A stretch of 64,000 nucleotides of DNA from Elymus sibiricus (GCA_039707655.1 CM077674.1:240795904-240859903), one strand, 5' to 3'. Counted from the stretch's first letter, positions 11,303 to 23,566 are shown. Program-made: numbers and translations. The notes: generated from the letters alone by a model not told the origin.

Positions 11303-12731
11303 GTGACGTCTCAAGAAAATACAAAATTATGTGACTTTTCCAATACTAATAATAATGATTTTATTAGTACTCTTATTGCTCCTCCCGCCACTAGTGCGGA
11401 GTCGTGTGACATTAATACTGCTCTGCTTAATCTTGTTATGAAAGAACAATTTTCTGGTAGTCCTAATGAAGATGCTGCATCGCCTCTAAATACTTTCGTT
11501 GAGCTTTGTGATATGCAAAAGAAAAAAAATGTGGATAATGATATTGTCAAATTAAAATTATTTCCGTTCTCACTACGAGATCGCGCTAAAACTTGGTTTT
11601 CATCCTTGCCTAGAAATAGTATTGATTCTTGGGATAAGTGTAAGGATGCTTTTATTACCAAGTATTTTCCTCCCGCTAAGATTATTTCTTTAAGAAATCA
11701 AATTATGAATTTTAAGAAACTTGAGCATGAACATGTTGCACAATCTTGGGAGAGAATGAAATTAATGATAAGAAATTGCCCAACACATGGCTTAAATTTA
11801 TGGATGATCATACAAAAAAAATTATGCAAGGCTAAACTTTGTTTTTAGAAATTTGCTAGACTCTGCCACAGGTGGTACTTTTATGGAAATTACATTGGGA
11901 GAAGCTACAAAACTTCTTGACAATATAATGACAAATTATTCTCAATGACACACTGAACGAACTCCAACTGGTAAGAAGGTAAATTCTGTTGAAGAAATTA
12001 ATATTTTGAGTGATAAGATGGATGCTCTTATGAAATTGGTTGCTAGTAAAAATGCTCAAATTGATCCTAATGATGTGCCATTGTCTACCTTGATTGAGCA
12101 AAATAATGATGCTATTGATGTGAATTTTGTCTCTAGAAATAATTTCAACAACAATGCTTATAGGGGTAATTTCAATCCTAGGCCGTTTCCTGGAAATTCC
12201 ACTAATAATTATGGTAATCCCTATGGTAATTCTTATAATAATAATAATAATAGGATACCTACTGATCTTGAAAGTAATATTAAAGAATTTATTAATTCAC
12301 AAAAGAATTTGAATGCTATGATAGAAGAAAAATTGAATAGAGTTGATGAATTGGCTAGGAACATGGATAGAATTGTTCATGATGTGAAAAATCTCAAAAC
12401 TAAAATTTTGCCACCCAAGCATGATATAAATGAGTCTATTAAAGCTATCTATGTCTCTATTAATGAAAGTAAAGAACGGACCGCTAGGTTGAGAGCTAAG
12501 CGAGAGTTTCTAGAAAAAACTATTCCACCCGGTTTCTATCATAGTAACGATGAAGATATTAAAATGATTGGTGTCACTCCTATTGAATCACTATTTAGTA
12601 ATATAAAAATTGATAAAAAAGGGACTGTAGAAGAGTCAACTTTAGATAGAAGGAGTCCCAATTGCTTGGAGGGTGATAATCTTAATGATAAAAAAATGAA
12701 AAAAGTGGGTTTGGAGAGGTCAAAACTTTAA
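11303..12731 (+). pseudogene. gag of the Athila-type element, frameshifted
   Basis: The frame opens at 11303 with GTG, where the related element at 43451 (minus) has ATG, so the initiator seems lost. The first part (11303-11810) shows the Athila gag core 'LRDRAKTWFSSLPRNSIDSW' and 'CPTHGLNLWMIIQ'. A run of eight A at about 11814-11821 shifts the frame. The second part resumes in the correct frame as 'RNLLDSATGGTFMEITLGEA', with a stop (TGA) in place of Trp near 11948. It continues from 12006 to 12731 with an Asn-rich stretch and a coiled-coil tail. The gag would form the particle; this copy is dead. Confidence 0.8.
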
Positions 12732-12751
12732 ATAGTAATGCACCCACTACT

Positions 12752-13399
12752 TTGGATTACAAGGACTTTAATTATGATAGTTGTTCTTTAATTGAGTGTA
12801 TTTCCTTGTTACAATCCATGATTAATTCACCAAATACATATGAACAAAATAAAGCTTTCACTAAACATATTGTAGAAGCCATGATGAAAGCGCATGAAGA
12901 AAAACTTGAGTTGGAAGTTTCAATTCCTAGAAAACTACAAGATGAATGGTAACCCACTATTAAAGTCAAAATTAAATATTATGAATGCAATGCTCTATGT
13001 GATCTTGGTGCTAGCGTTTCCACTATACCAAAGTCTTTGTGTGATGTGCTAGGTCTCACCGATATGGATCCTTGTTCACTTAATTTGCATCTTGCGGATT
13101 CTACTATTAAAAAACCATTGGGTAGAATAAATGATGTGCTTATTCTTGAAAATAAAAATTATGTGCCCATGGATTTTATTGTTCTTGATATTGAATGTAA
13201 TCCTTCTTGCCCCATAATACTTGGTAGACCTTTCCTACGAACAATATGTGCTATTATTGATATGAAAGAAGGCAATATAAGATTTCAATTTCCATTAAAT
13301 AAAGGGATAGAACACTTCCCTAGAAAGAGAATTAAGGCACCTTATGAATCTATTATGAGGGCCACTTATGGAATTAACTTGAAGGATGACAACACTTGA
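12752..13399 (+). pseudogene. Aspartic protease region of the Athila-type element
   Basis: An open stretch at 12752-12952 ends at a single in-frame TAA. The frame then continues to a TGA at 13397-13399. The motif CDLGASVSTIP (DLGAS at 13001-13015) is the Athila version of the aspartic protease active site. 'CPIILGRPFLRT' downstream is the ILG block of the same fold. The C-terminus ends LKDDNT, the same ending as in the truncated minus-strand relative (42889). No RT follows, unlike autonomous Athila elements. Confidence 0.8.
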
Positions 13400-16231
13400 A
13401 ACTATGCATTATGCCTAGCTCGGGGCATAAAACAATAGCGCTTGTTGGGAGGCAAGCCAATGAATAAAATAAATTTTTAGTTTTGCCTTCTATTTTTGTG
13501 AGTTTACATAATTATAGCCTCTATTATGATTGTGTTTTTATCTTTTAATTAGTGTTTGTGCCAAGTAATGCCTTTGGGATGATTTGGATGATAGTATGAT
13601 TGACGCTGTTGGAAAACAGAAACTTTTACGTCCAGTGCTGGAATTTTGATTTTTTTGCTGAAGCATGATAAAACTCTGAATTGTTTACATAGTATTGATA
13701 TATGAATTTCCCACATTGTCCTAATATTTTAGAATTTTTGGAGTTACAGAAGTATAACGTTAATTTAGATCTTTACAGACTGTTCTGTTTTAGATAGATT
13801 CTGTTTTTGTTGCATAGTTTGCTTATTTTAATGAATCTATGGATCATACCAGGGGTATGAGTCATGGAGAAGTTGGAGTACAGTAGCATTATGCCAATAT
13901 TAAATATGAATCAATTTACAACACTACCTAAAGTTTAAGGTTTGTTTGTTATACTAACGGATCTCACGAGGTTTCTGTTGAATTTTGTGTGCTGAAGTTT
14001 TCAAGTTTTGGGTGAGACTACGATGGATAGAGGAATAAGGAGCGGCAAGAGCCTAAGCTTGGGGATTCTCAAGGCACCCCAAGGTAATATTCAAGAAAGA
14101 CTCAAGCATCTAAGCTATGGAATGCCCCGGAAGGCATCCCCTCTTTCGTCTACAATCTATCGATAACTTACTTGGAGCTATATTTTTATTCATCACATGA
14201 TATGTGTTTTACTTGGAGCGTCTTGTGATATAGTTTGTTTGCTTTTGTTTGCTTTTTAGTTTGTCACAATTATCTTTGCTGAACACACCTTTTTGAGAGG
14301 GATACACATTATTCGTGATTTGTTAGAATACTCTATGTGCTTCACTTATATCTTTTGAGCTAGGCAGTTGCTCTAGTGCTTCACTTATATCTTTTAGAGC
14401 ACGGCGGTGGTTATATTTTAAAGAAATAGTTTCACTCTCATGCTTCACTTATATATTTTTGAGAGTCTAATGAATAGCAATGGTAATATGCACGGGTTAT
14501 GAATTTGGTCCTAATATGATATGTATTCAAGAGGGATATAATAAAAACTTTCATGTCGATCACTGAATATGATAAGTTTGATTCCTTGCAATAGTTTTGC
14601 AATATTAAGATGGTAATATGTGGGAGGTGCTAGTAGATAATTCTGGTTTAGTAAGAATATTGGTGTTAAGGTTTGTGATTCTCGAAACATGCACGTATGG
14701 TCTGTCGTTATGCTAAGAAGTTGGAGCATGATTTATTCTTGATTTTCTACCTTATGAGTGGCGGTCGGGGACGAGCGATGGACCTTGTCCTACCAATCTA
14801 TCCCTCTCGGGGCATGTGTAGTAGTACTTTGCTTCGAGGGCTAATAAACTTTCGCAATAAGGTTGTGAGTTCTTTATGACTAATGTGAGCCCATGGATTG
14901 TACGCACTCTCACCCTTCCGTAATTTTCTAGCCTCTTCGGTACCGTGCATTGCCCTTTCTCACATCGAGAGTTGGCGCAAACTTCACCGGTGCATCCAAA
15001 CCCCGTGATATGATACACTCTATCACACATAAGCCTCTTTATATCTTCCTCAAAACAGCCACCATACCTATCTATCATGGCATTTTCATAGCCATTCCGA
15101 GATATATTGCCATGCAACTTCCACCGTTCAGTTTTTATGACACACATCATCATTGTCATATTGCTTTGCATGATCATATAGCTGACATAGTATTTGTGGC
15201 TCAGCCACCATTCATCATTTTTATACATGTTACGCTAGTATCATTGCACATCCTGGTACACTGCTAGAGGCATTCATATAGAGTCATATTTTTGTTCTAG
15301 TTTCGAGTTGTAATTTTCTTTTGAGTTGTAAGTAAATAGAAGTATGATGATCATCATTATTAGAGCATTGTCCCAGTGAGGAAAAAAAGAGAGGCCAAAA
15401 AGCGTCCACGAAAAAAGAGGCCAAAAAGAGCCCACCAAAAAAAATGAGAGAAAAAGAGAGAAGGGGCAATCTTACTATCCTTTTCCATACTTGTGCTTCA
15501 AAGTAGCACCATGTTTTTCATATAGAGAGTCTCCTGTTTAGTCACTTTCATATACTAGTGGGAATTTTTTATTATAGAACTTGGCTTGTATATTCCGATG
15601 ATGGACTTCCTCAAATGCCCGAGATCTTCATGAGCAAGCAAGTTGGATGCACACCCACTTAGTTTTCATGTTGAGCTTTCATACACTTATAGCTCTTAGT
15701 GCATCCGTTGCATGGCAATCGCTACTCCTCGCATTGACATAAATTGATGGGCATCTCCATAGCCTGTTGATTAGCCTCATCGATGTGAGACTATCTTCTT
15801 ATTTTTGACTTCCTCTTATTGATCTCTACCACCACACTCTATTCCACCCATAGTGCTATATCCATGGCTTGCGCTCATGTATTGCGTGGGGGTTGAAAAA
15901 GTTGAAGCGCGTTAAAAAGTATGAACCAATTGCTAGGCTAAAACCGAGGTTGTTCATGATAAATTTTTTGTGTTAAGAAGATGGAACATGATAGGATTAT
16001 ATGATTTTGTAGGGATAACGTTCTTTAGCATTTTATTTTGAAAGACATGATTTTTATTAGTATGCCTGAGTATTGATGTCTTTATGTCAAACTATAGACT
16101 ATTGCTTTGAATCATTCGGATCTTATTATTCATACCGGAAGAGAAAGATTACATGATGAAACATGTTAGGTAGCATTCCACATCAAAAATTCTATTTTTA
16201 TCATTTACCTACTCGAGGACGAGCAGGAATT
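13400..16231 (+). other. Non-coding 3' interior of the Athila-type element
   Basis: It opens with a block shared with two other elements (13405-13463). Next come AT-rich sequence and three copies of tgcttcacttatat (14338-14351, 14377-14390, 14441-14454). A 158-codon antisense open frame lies at 14752-15228 with no recognisable domain. The left part is also present, inverted, at 41790-42886. I see no pol remnants in it. Confidence 0.6.
13405..13463 (+). promoter_or_regulatory. Conserved block downstream of the Athila ORF, copy 1
   Basis: 'ttatgcctagctcggggc' followed by 'tagcgcttgttgggaggcaa' starts 6 bp after the protease stop. Nearly identical to 42825-42884 and partly to 63841-63895. Confidence 0.6.
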
Positions 16232-16246
16232 AAGCTTGGGGATGCT

Positions 16247-17796
16247 TGATACGTCTCCAACGTATCTATAATTTTTGATTATTCCATGCTATTATAGTAT
16301 CAATCTTGGATGTTTTTATATGCAATTATATATCATTTTTTGGGACTAACCTATTAACCTAGTGCCCAGTGCCAGTTGTTGTTTTCTGCTTGTTTTTGGT
16401 TTTTCAGGAAATCAGTACCAAACGAAGTCTAAATGCCACGAAACTTTTTGGAGATTTTTTCTGGTCAAAAGAGACCCTGGAGACTTGGAGAGGAGGCCAG
16501 AAGGTTCAAGAAGCCTCCACAAGGCAACAGGGTGTGGCCCCAGGGAGGGGCGTGCCCTGATGCCTTGTGGGGCCCTCATGGCTCCGTTTGACCTAATTCC
16601 ACTTCTATAAATTCTCAAATATTGGGAAACCAACAGAGAGCCACCCCGAATAACTTTTACGTCGCCACAAGCCTCTGTTCTTTTGTGATCCCATCTGGAG
16701 GCCTTTTCTGGTACACTGCCGGAGGGGGAATCGATCACGGAGGGCTTCTACATCCACCTTGCCGCCCTTCCGATGATGTGTGAGTAGTTAACCACAGACC
16801 TACGGGTCCATAGCTAGTAGCTAGATGGCTTCTTCTCTCTCTTTGATCTTCAATACCATGTTCTCCTTGATGTTCTTGGAGTTCTATCTGATGTAATCTT
16901 CTTTTGCGGTGTGTTTGTTGGGATCCGATGAATTGTGAGTTTATGATCTGATTATTCATGAGAAATATTTGAGTCTTCTTTGAACTCTTTTATGCATAAT
17001 TATTATAGCTTTGTATTTCTCTCCGATCTATTGATTTGGTTTGGCCAACTAGATTGGTTTATCTTGCAATGGGAGAGGTGCTTTGTGATTGGTTCAATCT
17101 TGCGGTGCTCAATCCCAGTGACAGAAAGGGACATGACATGTATTTGTATTGTTGCCATTAAGGATAAAAAGATGGGGTTTAATCATATTGCTTGAGTTTA
17201 CTTTGTCTACATCATGTCATCTTGCTTAAGGCGTTACTCTGTTTCATACTTAATACCCTAGATGCATGCTGGATAGCGGTCGATGGGTGGAGTAATAGTA
17301 GTAGCTGCAGGCAGGTGTCGGTCTACTTATCTCGGACGTGATGCCTATATACATGATCATTGCCATGAATCCGTCATAATTATTTGCTTTTCTATCAATT
17401 GCCTAATAGTAATTTGTTTACCCACCGTATGCTATGCGTTCGAGAGAGAAGCCTCTAGTGAAAACTATGGCCCCCGGGTCTACTTTTATCATATATTAAA
17501 ATCAAAAATACCTTGCTGCAATTTATTTACTTTTATTTTATTTAGTATTTTAGTTTATCTATCTACCACTATCAGAATTAATCCTTGCAAATAACCGCTA
17601 AGAGGATTGACAACCCTCTTATTTGCGTTGGGTGCAAGTGTTTGCTTTTGTGTGTGCAGGTGCGCTTAACGGGATTTTGCTTGGTTCTCCTACTGGATTG
17701 ATAACCTTGGTTCTTAACTGAGGGAAATACTTATCTCTACTATACTGCATCATCCTCTCCTTTTTAGGGAAATACCAATGCAGTCTACAAGTAGCA
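16247..17796 (+). repeat. 3' LTR of the Athila-type element
   Basis: 1550 bp, TG...CA, intact, TATA box at 16606-16612. It is preceded by the purine-rich tract aagcttggggatgct (about 16232-16246), the second-strand primer. It is followed by the target duplication aaacc and then by the resumed RNase H sequence of the host element. Confidence 0.9.
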
Positions 17797-17801
17797 AAAC
17801 C

Positions 17802-18215
17802 CTAGAGTCCACGGTGGACACGAAGGAGCAATCGGGCCCCCTGTCAACCGGAGAATTGACCATCGAGCCCATGAAGTGCCGGCTAGTGTAGCGCCCTTTG
17901 TACTTCATGAGCACGGTACTGTGCGAGGCCCGGGAGCGAGATCCTATGCCACAGAAGCTGCTTTACACCCTCATCATCGCCTCCCAAAAGTTGCGACACT
18001 ACTTCCAGGGGCACAACATCAAGGTCGTCAGCGAGTTCCCCCTGGAGGGGGTGCTGCACAACCCCAATGCGACGAGCCGCGTGGCTGAATGGGGGATCGA
18101 GCTCTAAGCCTTCAACCTGAGTTTCGTGGCAACCAAGACCATCAAGAGCCGAGCCCTGGCCGACTTTGTGGCGGAGTGGACGCCTTCTGCCATAGACGAA
18201 GCCGGGGAGCAAATA
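17802..18215 (+). pseudogene. RNase H region of the plus-strand Gypsy element, right part
   Basis: Directly after the Athila-type element the host frame resumes as 'RPLYFMSTVLCEARERDPMP', then 'QKLLYTLIIASQKLRHYFQG', then 'VVSEFPLEGVLHNPNATSRV'. This is the C-terminal part of a Gypsy RNase H. A TAA follows 'EWGIEL' and the frame continues 'TIKSRALADFVAEWTP'. Similarity ends near 18210, so spacer and integrase are gone. Confidence 0.8.
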
Positions 18216-18357
18216 ATTGTTTAAAAGTAGACAACAACCTTAGTAAAGAAAACCAGAGGATACGAGAATGCTACTAAGTATTGAAAATATATGTTGTTTC
18301 TATAAGGGTTTCTTATTTCTAAGCCATCTCTAGGGTCATGTCCTATAGTTAATGTAT

Positions 18358-18369
18358 GCTCTGATACCA
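18358..18369 (-). other. Initiator tRNA-Met primer-binding site
   Basis: The minus strand reads TGGTATCAGAGC, complementary to the 3' end of plant initiator tRNA-Met, three bases from the LTR end. The same 12-mer serves the complete element at 27594-27605. Confidence 0.8.
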
Positions 18370-21300
18370 CTTTGTAATGACACGGATTTGGTAAGATCAA
18401 AGTCTCTGTGATTACTGTGCTATCCCTGGATTGTAGTTAGCACGCAGAGTAACAAGAGTGAATATTAGTAAAACATACATCATTTTACTACAACGATAGG
18501 ATCTAGAATTAAGCAAATACATACCACTGGCATAGCTCAATGCTAGCACATAATATAGTGGAATCATACGTAGTCGCTAAGTTAGGGCTCCATCAATGCC
18601 ACTGGACTCGTTGAGTGTAGACTATAACCCTATCGTCTCTTAATCTGTCGAGATTTGCACATGACATGTGTAGATGAGTTCATGAAATGTACTCGCAAGT
18701 TGCAGAGGAAAGTATAACAGAATATATATGTAGGGTAAGTATTTGTGGAGGTTTTGTTTGCATAAAGCCAATTTTCACCTATACTAAGTTTTGTAAACTT
18801 TCTTTGAATTCAAAATAGTTTTTAGCAAATAGGGTTAGAGTGAACACTTGGATAAATGCACCAAGGCTCATATCTCCAACCTAGGTAAAAACATACATAT
18901 GTTTGAAGTGAAACAAAATCCCCGTGCTCAATCCTCAACCTATAACCCTTAAAATAAAGTTATAGAAAAGAGAGGAGAGATTCTTCTTCAGTCCAAGTCT
19001 TCAGTTGCTCAAATTGCCCACAACCGGGGGCACGGCTAATCGATTAGGTTAAACCCTCTTCAAAGGTTATACACGTTCCCCATATGACACAACCAACTCC
19101 ATTTATCGTTACACACTTGGGTGCACGAGTAGGAGAAGATTGTGACAAAGCCTTTCAGTAACAACCCCTTATACCTGCCTAGGCCACCCGCAACTTAGGC
19201 CATGAAGGCCTCTCTTTGATGGTGGTCCTGATGTAAGGTTTCCCGGTAGTACCGAGATAAGCCAGAGCCCATATTAGCATGTGGCTGTACTGAAGGTACT
19301 CTAAACAGTACCTGGAAGATCTTGGTCTCCTGGACGGTGGTCCCCACCAAAAACTTGTGTGCAAGACCCCCAGTCGGGCGCATTCGCTGCAAGACCCTAG
19401 TCGGGTGCAATCACTTGTAGACGCTTTTGTCATACCATTCTGCCCAGAGTGTAGAAGTAAAATAATATATATTTTTGTTTCAAAACGGTTTCACAAAACA
19501 TTGCTCCAATAGAGAGCAAGTTTAAAGGTTTAAAACAAGTTTGATTTTCAACCCACCCCTTTGTGCAAGCGTGGCCAAGCATAGATGTAAGTTTTGAATC
19601 TACGACTATATCTAACAATAATACTTTGCATAACTTTAGTAAAACATGCATACTATTAAAATTTAGGAAGATATGCATAATATGAAAGTATAGGTCAAAG
19701 CATGATCAAATTGCAACTTGCCCGAGTCTCTTGAAGCTGATATTTACTTGTTATCGTCACTCCTTCACTTTACGTTATATTTAACGATAAAAGAAAGTAT
19801 TTCAACATACAACAAAATCCAAATAAAGACACAAATTAATAATACGATTGTTTAGATGCTAATGTTCCTAGGATGATTATCATGACAAGGCTATTGGTTG
19901 AGATAGGATAAGGTTTGGTTTGAATGGAAATATGGCATATGTCTTATTCTAGGGTTGGGTCAAACTGACACAAAGTAAGATCATGGGAGAATCCAATTGA
20001 ATTTGGTTATAATCAAATGGTGTTGGAAATATGTCAAACCCACTTGGTTTGATCATATCGAGATGTGAAGTGATATTTATGACTTGCATTTGATCCTTGG
20101 TTAACAATCCAAGTTTCAAGATTAAACCATGGTTCATTTCTCCATGGCACAAGAAATGATATTAGAATGAGTACCTAAAAGTAAGTTCCTCTATTGGATT
20201 TATCTGAAGTATCAATTTTGTAGAAGAAATTATTTGGACATGAGTTATAGAATAAGAGATATGGTAATTTCATTAAAATTCATGGTTTAACGTCAAAACA
20301 GATACTAAAAGTGATTGGGAAAAAGTGACGTGTTCTAACAGAAGTATATGATCATAAGAATCAAAATTGCTGAAGAAAATATATCCATTGGACTTACAGA
20401 ATAAAAGATATAGTGAATTCACACAAATTAATATTTCAAATTTGAGTTAAATTTGAAATTATCAAAAGTAAAATATTTTGGTTCCGTCATAATCTACATG
20501 TTCCAAGGAATCCGGGGATATAAAACTTACTGAATTCGGACATACGGTTTAGAAGATATGAATTTCCAAAGTTTGGGTTTTTTTTGAAAGAGTTTAAGAA
20601 TTAGGCTGCCACGTGTCAATTTCTGATTGGCCCATTCCGATTTGGTTCAGTTTTTTTTCCATAGGGAGAGAGAGCGACCTGATGGATCGAACAAAATACG
20701 GAGTAGAAGGGAAGGGGCTCATCGGGGAGAGGTGGTCTAGTCGCCGGAGTTGGTCGGGGCGGCGGCGCGCGGCTCGGTCGTGCACGGCCTCACACCAGGT
20801 ACGTCGCCGGAGACGAGGCGGTTCACCTCGCCGTTCCTGACGACGGGGCGAAGACGATGGGGTCAGTGGCGAGCTCGATCTCGTCCACTGGCGCCCGTGG
20901 GTGGTGGCCGCAGTTCGGCGGAGCTCCTGTCGGGCACGGGTGCCGTCGGGTGCATGCTCCGGCTGCTCATCTGAAATACAAACGAGGTCAGGGAGGTGTG
21001 TACTGAAGAGAAAGAGAGGAAGGAGGGTACAGGGGTCCACGGCCTCATCGAGGCGTCAATTTTTCGGCGGACGGCGGCGGCAGTGGGCTACTTCGGCGAG
21101 CAATTGAGGCGAATGGGAAGGAGTATAGCTCTCTCCAGGAGAGGGCTTCGGACGAGAGGCGAGAGGGAATACCCGAGGGGTTTGATAGGGGTCAGGGGAG
21201 GTCGGTGTGAGTAGATCACGCGAGATTAGTGCGACATTAATGGCGGCTTGATGCACGGCTGATTGCGGACAATTAAGGCATTAAATTGCTGTTTTAATTC

Positions 21301-21901
21301 CCTAAATGGGTTCCTCTCAATGTTCTCCGAAATTTTTGCGTAGACGGAGTGAAACGGTCCACGAATCGAGTGGGAGGAGGGGAGGAAGAGGTACTGGCGC
21401 TCTTTCCAGATTGGAACGTACAGAGAAAGAAGAAGACCACTGCGTGGGCTTGCACTAAGAGGAAGAGGCATGGGCCTTAGTGGGAAACTAGGCCCAAGGG
21501 AAAAAGGGAAAGAGAAAAAAATCAGAAGAGATAGATGGGCAGAGCCCAGTAGGCTTAGGACAGAATGTAATTAACTACTTATGTATCCCTCAAAAAAAAA
21601 ATTAACTACTTATGTAAGTGTGCAAAATCTTCTAAAAAAAATGTAAGTGTGCAAAACGTTTACTTAAAACAGAAAATAAAAATGTTCACGTTGACCTAAA
21701 TATTATTTAGAGTCTAATAAAAGGAGTTTCAGAATTTATTAAAATTATTTTTGTGCACAAACTACTTAATTGAATTACTCAAAAATTTAATTTAGAGTTT
21801 TGCAAATTCCCCAAATGATAATTTGTCCAGTATTTTTTTGTGGAGAAGTCACATTATCTCCCCTCGTTAAATTTATTTGAACTACTTGGAAATATTTAAA
21901 T

Positions 21902-22810
21902 GGAAAACGCTCAGCGTCAACCGGCGGATTTTCTCTCGCTCATCCACCACCTCCCACGGAACGCGTGTCCAAGTGGGACAACACACCGCTTTGCGTGCTG
22001 CCTTATCTTCCCGTCGGATTACTCCTAGCCACATATTTTTTTCCTTGCCTTCTTCCTTTCATCCCCAAAACCATCCAGCCTCTTTCCATCATGCATGCAA
22101 GCACAACAGCGCTAGCCCATGCGCACCTGCCTGCGAGCAGACATGGCCATGCAAGCCTCCGGTGCACACCACAACCCGACCATGTTCTTCCCCAACCCAG
22201 CCATGGGCGTCCATGGAGGTAGCATGCAGGCAGCAGCTAGGGGCTACAACAGCAAGCACCCATGGAGTAGCATGCGAGCTCGCCAGCCGACGTGACTGGC
22301 GACGGGAATTGACGGCGCTTGGGATGGGAGCTCGAAGGTGGATGGCCTTGGGGTTGGTGGCGAAGACGGCGAACGACGTCGGTGCTGTCGGCGACGACGT
22401 CGACGTTTCTGTAACTTAATTTTCATTGAATTTTTTCTGCAACATCATTTGTGTTGCAAAAGCTTGTTCCGCAATAAATGCCATGCTGCAGAAAAGTGAA
22501 GACGAAAAAAATATTCTGCAACACATCTATGTTGCAAAAGTTTCTTCCGCAACAACATCCATGTTGCAGAAAAGTGAAGACGTACATCATCTATGTTGCA
22601 AAAATTCATTCCGCGACAACATCAATGTTGTAGAAAAGTGAAGACAAAAAAAATTCTGCAACAACACCATTGTTGCAAAAGGGTTTCTGCAACATGTGCT
22701 CTGTTGCAATGATGATGACGGGGTTGGGCCGTTCGATGGTGCCAGATCTAACGGTTGTTGAGGCGGTGGAACTTTTTAGATTATCCATCGGCAGACGCGT
22801 AGCGCTGCCC
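21902..22810. mobile_element. Candidate non-autonomous Mutator-like element
   Basis: Imperfect terminal inverted repeats start ggaaaacgctcagcgtc (21902) and, from the right end, gggcagcgctacgcgtc (22810). They match at about 19 of 28 positions. It lies inside an AT-rich LTR but is itself GC-rich. It contains a block of ttgcaacat-type repeats (22436-22705). The 11-mer tatttaaatgg occurs at both sides (21893-21903 and 22818-22828), but not directly against both termini, so the 9-bp target duplication is not proved. The open frame at 21877-22419 has no recognisable domain. Confidence 0.45.
22436..22705. repeat. Degenerate tandem repeats of a palindromic 'tgttgca' unit
   Basis: About eight alternating units of 'ctgcaaca...atgttgcaaaag' and 'ccgcaacaacatc.atgttgcagaaaagtgaag' are spaced 30-60 bp apart. 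Neighbouring ctgcaaca and tgttgca(g) halves can pair. Confidence 0.6.
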
Positions 22811-23207
22811 TAAATGCTATTTAAATGGCATTAAAATTCCCAAATAAGTTCCAAATTCAAAATGAAACTCCAAAACTCAAAAGAATATACAAATTTCAAA
22901 TAAATCCTTTATGAAATATTTTTAAACCATAATTTAGAAAGTCATTTTGTTCCCACTCATCTATTTGCACGTGGTTTCAAAATATTTCAAAGGAATAAAA
23001 AAATGACTACCCTTTGAATTCTTGAATAAACTTCTCCAATCATAGTTTTCTTTATTGGACAAAATGTTATCCAACTTTTATAACATGGTTTGAAAAGGTT
23101 TAAACAAAGACTCAAAAGGTTTAAATTTCTCCTGAAAATCATAGAAATTCACTCAATGATATATTATTATTAACATTCCAAAATTTGGTAATTTTTGGGA
23201 TGTTACA

Positions 23208-23394
23208 ATTTTCTGGCTCCATTGACGGGGACGTAGCGCTCTTCGTAAGTTGAAAGTGGTAAGGAAGTCATTCTTAGACCCCCCCCCATGCGCACGGGGT
23301 ATCGAGAGAGTTGCACACCACCTCATGCGCACAGGGTTTAAGACCCTGTGTGCACGGGGTGATTAGCAACCTTCTATTTGTAACCCATGGACTT
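23208..23394. other. Unassigned sequence
   Basis: It starts 'attttctggctccattgacg', which looks like a decayed Athila-type primer site and leader. It also carries a 9-C run and three short repeats of gcgcacggggt type. I cannot place it further. Confidence 0.3.
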
Positions 23395-23558
23395 TTTTGA
23401 CTTTGTTATTTGTTAGCTTATTTTTATGTGTGTGCATATTAATGCTGGCTGCGTGCATCCTAACTATGCGGATACGGGGTGTGTTTACTGTGTTTGTATT
23501 CTTTTGATGCTTCATTTTGAGTCAATAAAATTCATCCTTTGTAAAAAAAAGTACCCCG
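23395..23558 (+). mobile_element. LINE-like 3' end, duplicate of 47446-47607
   Basis: The segment runs 'gactttgttattt...', then a 'tgtgtgcatatt' block, then 'gagtcaataaaattc' and 'cctttgtaaaaaaaa'. The same order and spacing is found at 47446-47607 beside the kinase gene. The polyadenylation-like signal followed by an A run suggests a 5'-truncated LINE or other polyadenylated insertion. It belongs to the duplicated kinase locus, which resumes at 34802. Confidence 0.6.
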
Positions 23559-23566
23559 ACCCAACC

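Larger units (their letters stand above)
5400..17796 (+). mobile_element. Complete Athila-type Gypsy element, non-autonomous (gag and protease only)
   Basis: Two LTRs start with TGATACGTCTCC and end with GTAGCA. Both are flanked by the same 5-bp target duplication, aaacc, at 5395-5399 and 17797-17801. The 5' LTR contains a later 4.1-kb insertion; without it the LTRs are about 1549 and 1550 bp. The interior (11101-16246) holds a primer site, a broken gag, a protease and about 2.8 kb of non-coding DNA. No reverse transcriptase, RNase H or integrase is seen, so it must have moved with enzymes from another element. It sits inside the plus-strand Gypsy RNase H gene. Confidence 0.9.
18216..23207 (-). 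mobile_element. 5' end of a minus-strand large-LTR element
   Basis: On the minus strand this reads: LTR (18373-23207), three bases, a primer site for initiator tRNA-Met (18358-18369), and about 140 bp of interior before it is cut off against the Gypsy remnant. The rest of the element is absent. It belongs to the same broad group as the complete element at 23567. Its LTR is enlarged by a Mutator-like insert. Confidence 0.7.
18373..23207 (-). repeat. 5' LTR of the minus-strand large-LTR element
   Basis: Minus-strand ends are TGTAACATCCC...GTGTCATTACA, 4835 bp including the insert at about 21902-22810. Without the insert it is about 3.9 kb, close to the other LTRs of the group. The stretch 'atgtactcgcaagttgc' near 18690 corresponds to the 'gagtactcac' block of the others. 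AT-rich and GC-rich parts alternate; the open frames at 20594-21214 lie in the GC-rich part and are not supported as genes. Confidence 0.7.

Noticed and set aside
18358..18369. Possible tRNA-Met 3' end
   Set aside because: Only the 12-bp primer site is present; no cloverleaf can be formed around it.
20594..21214. Cluster of overlapping open frames (up to 148 codons)
   Set aside because: They lie in the GC-rich part of a large LTR, on both strands, without domains.
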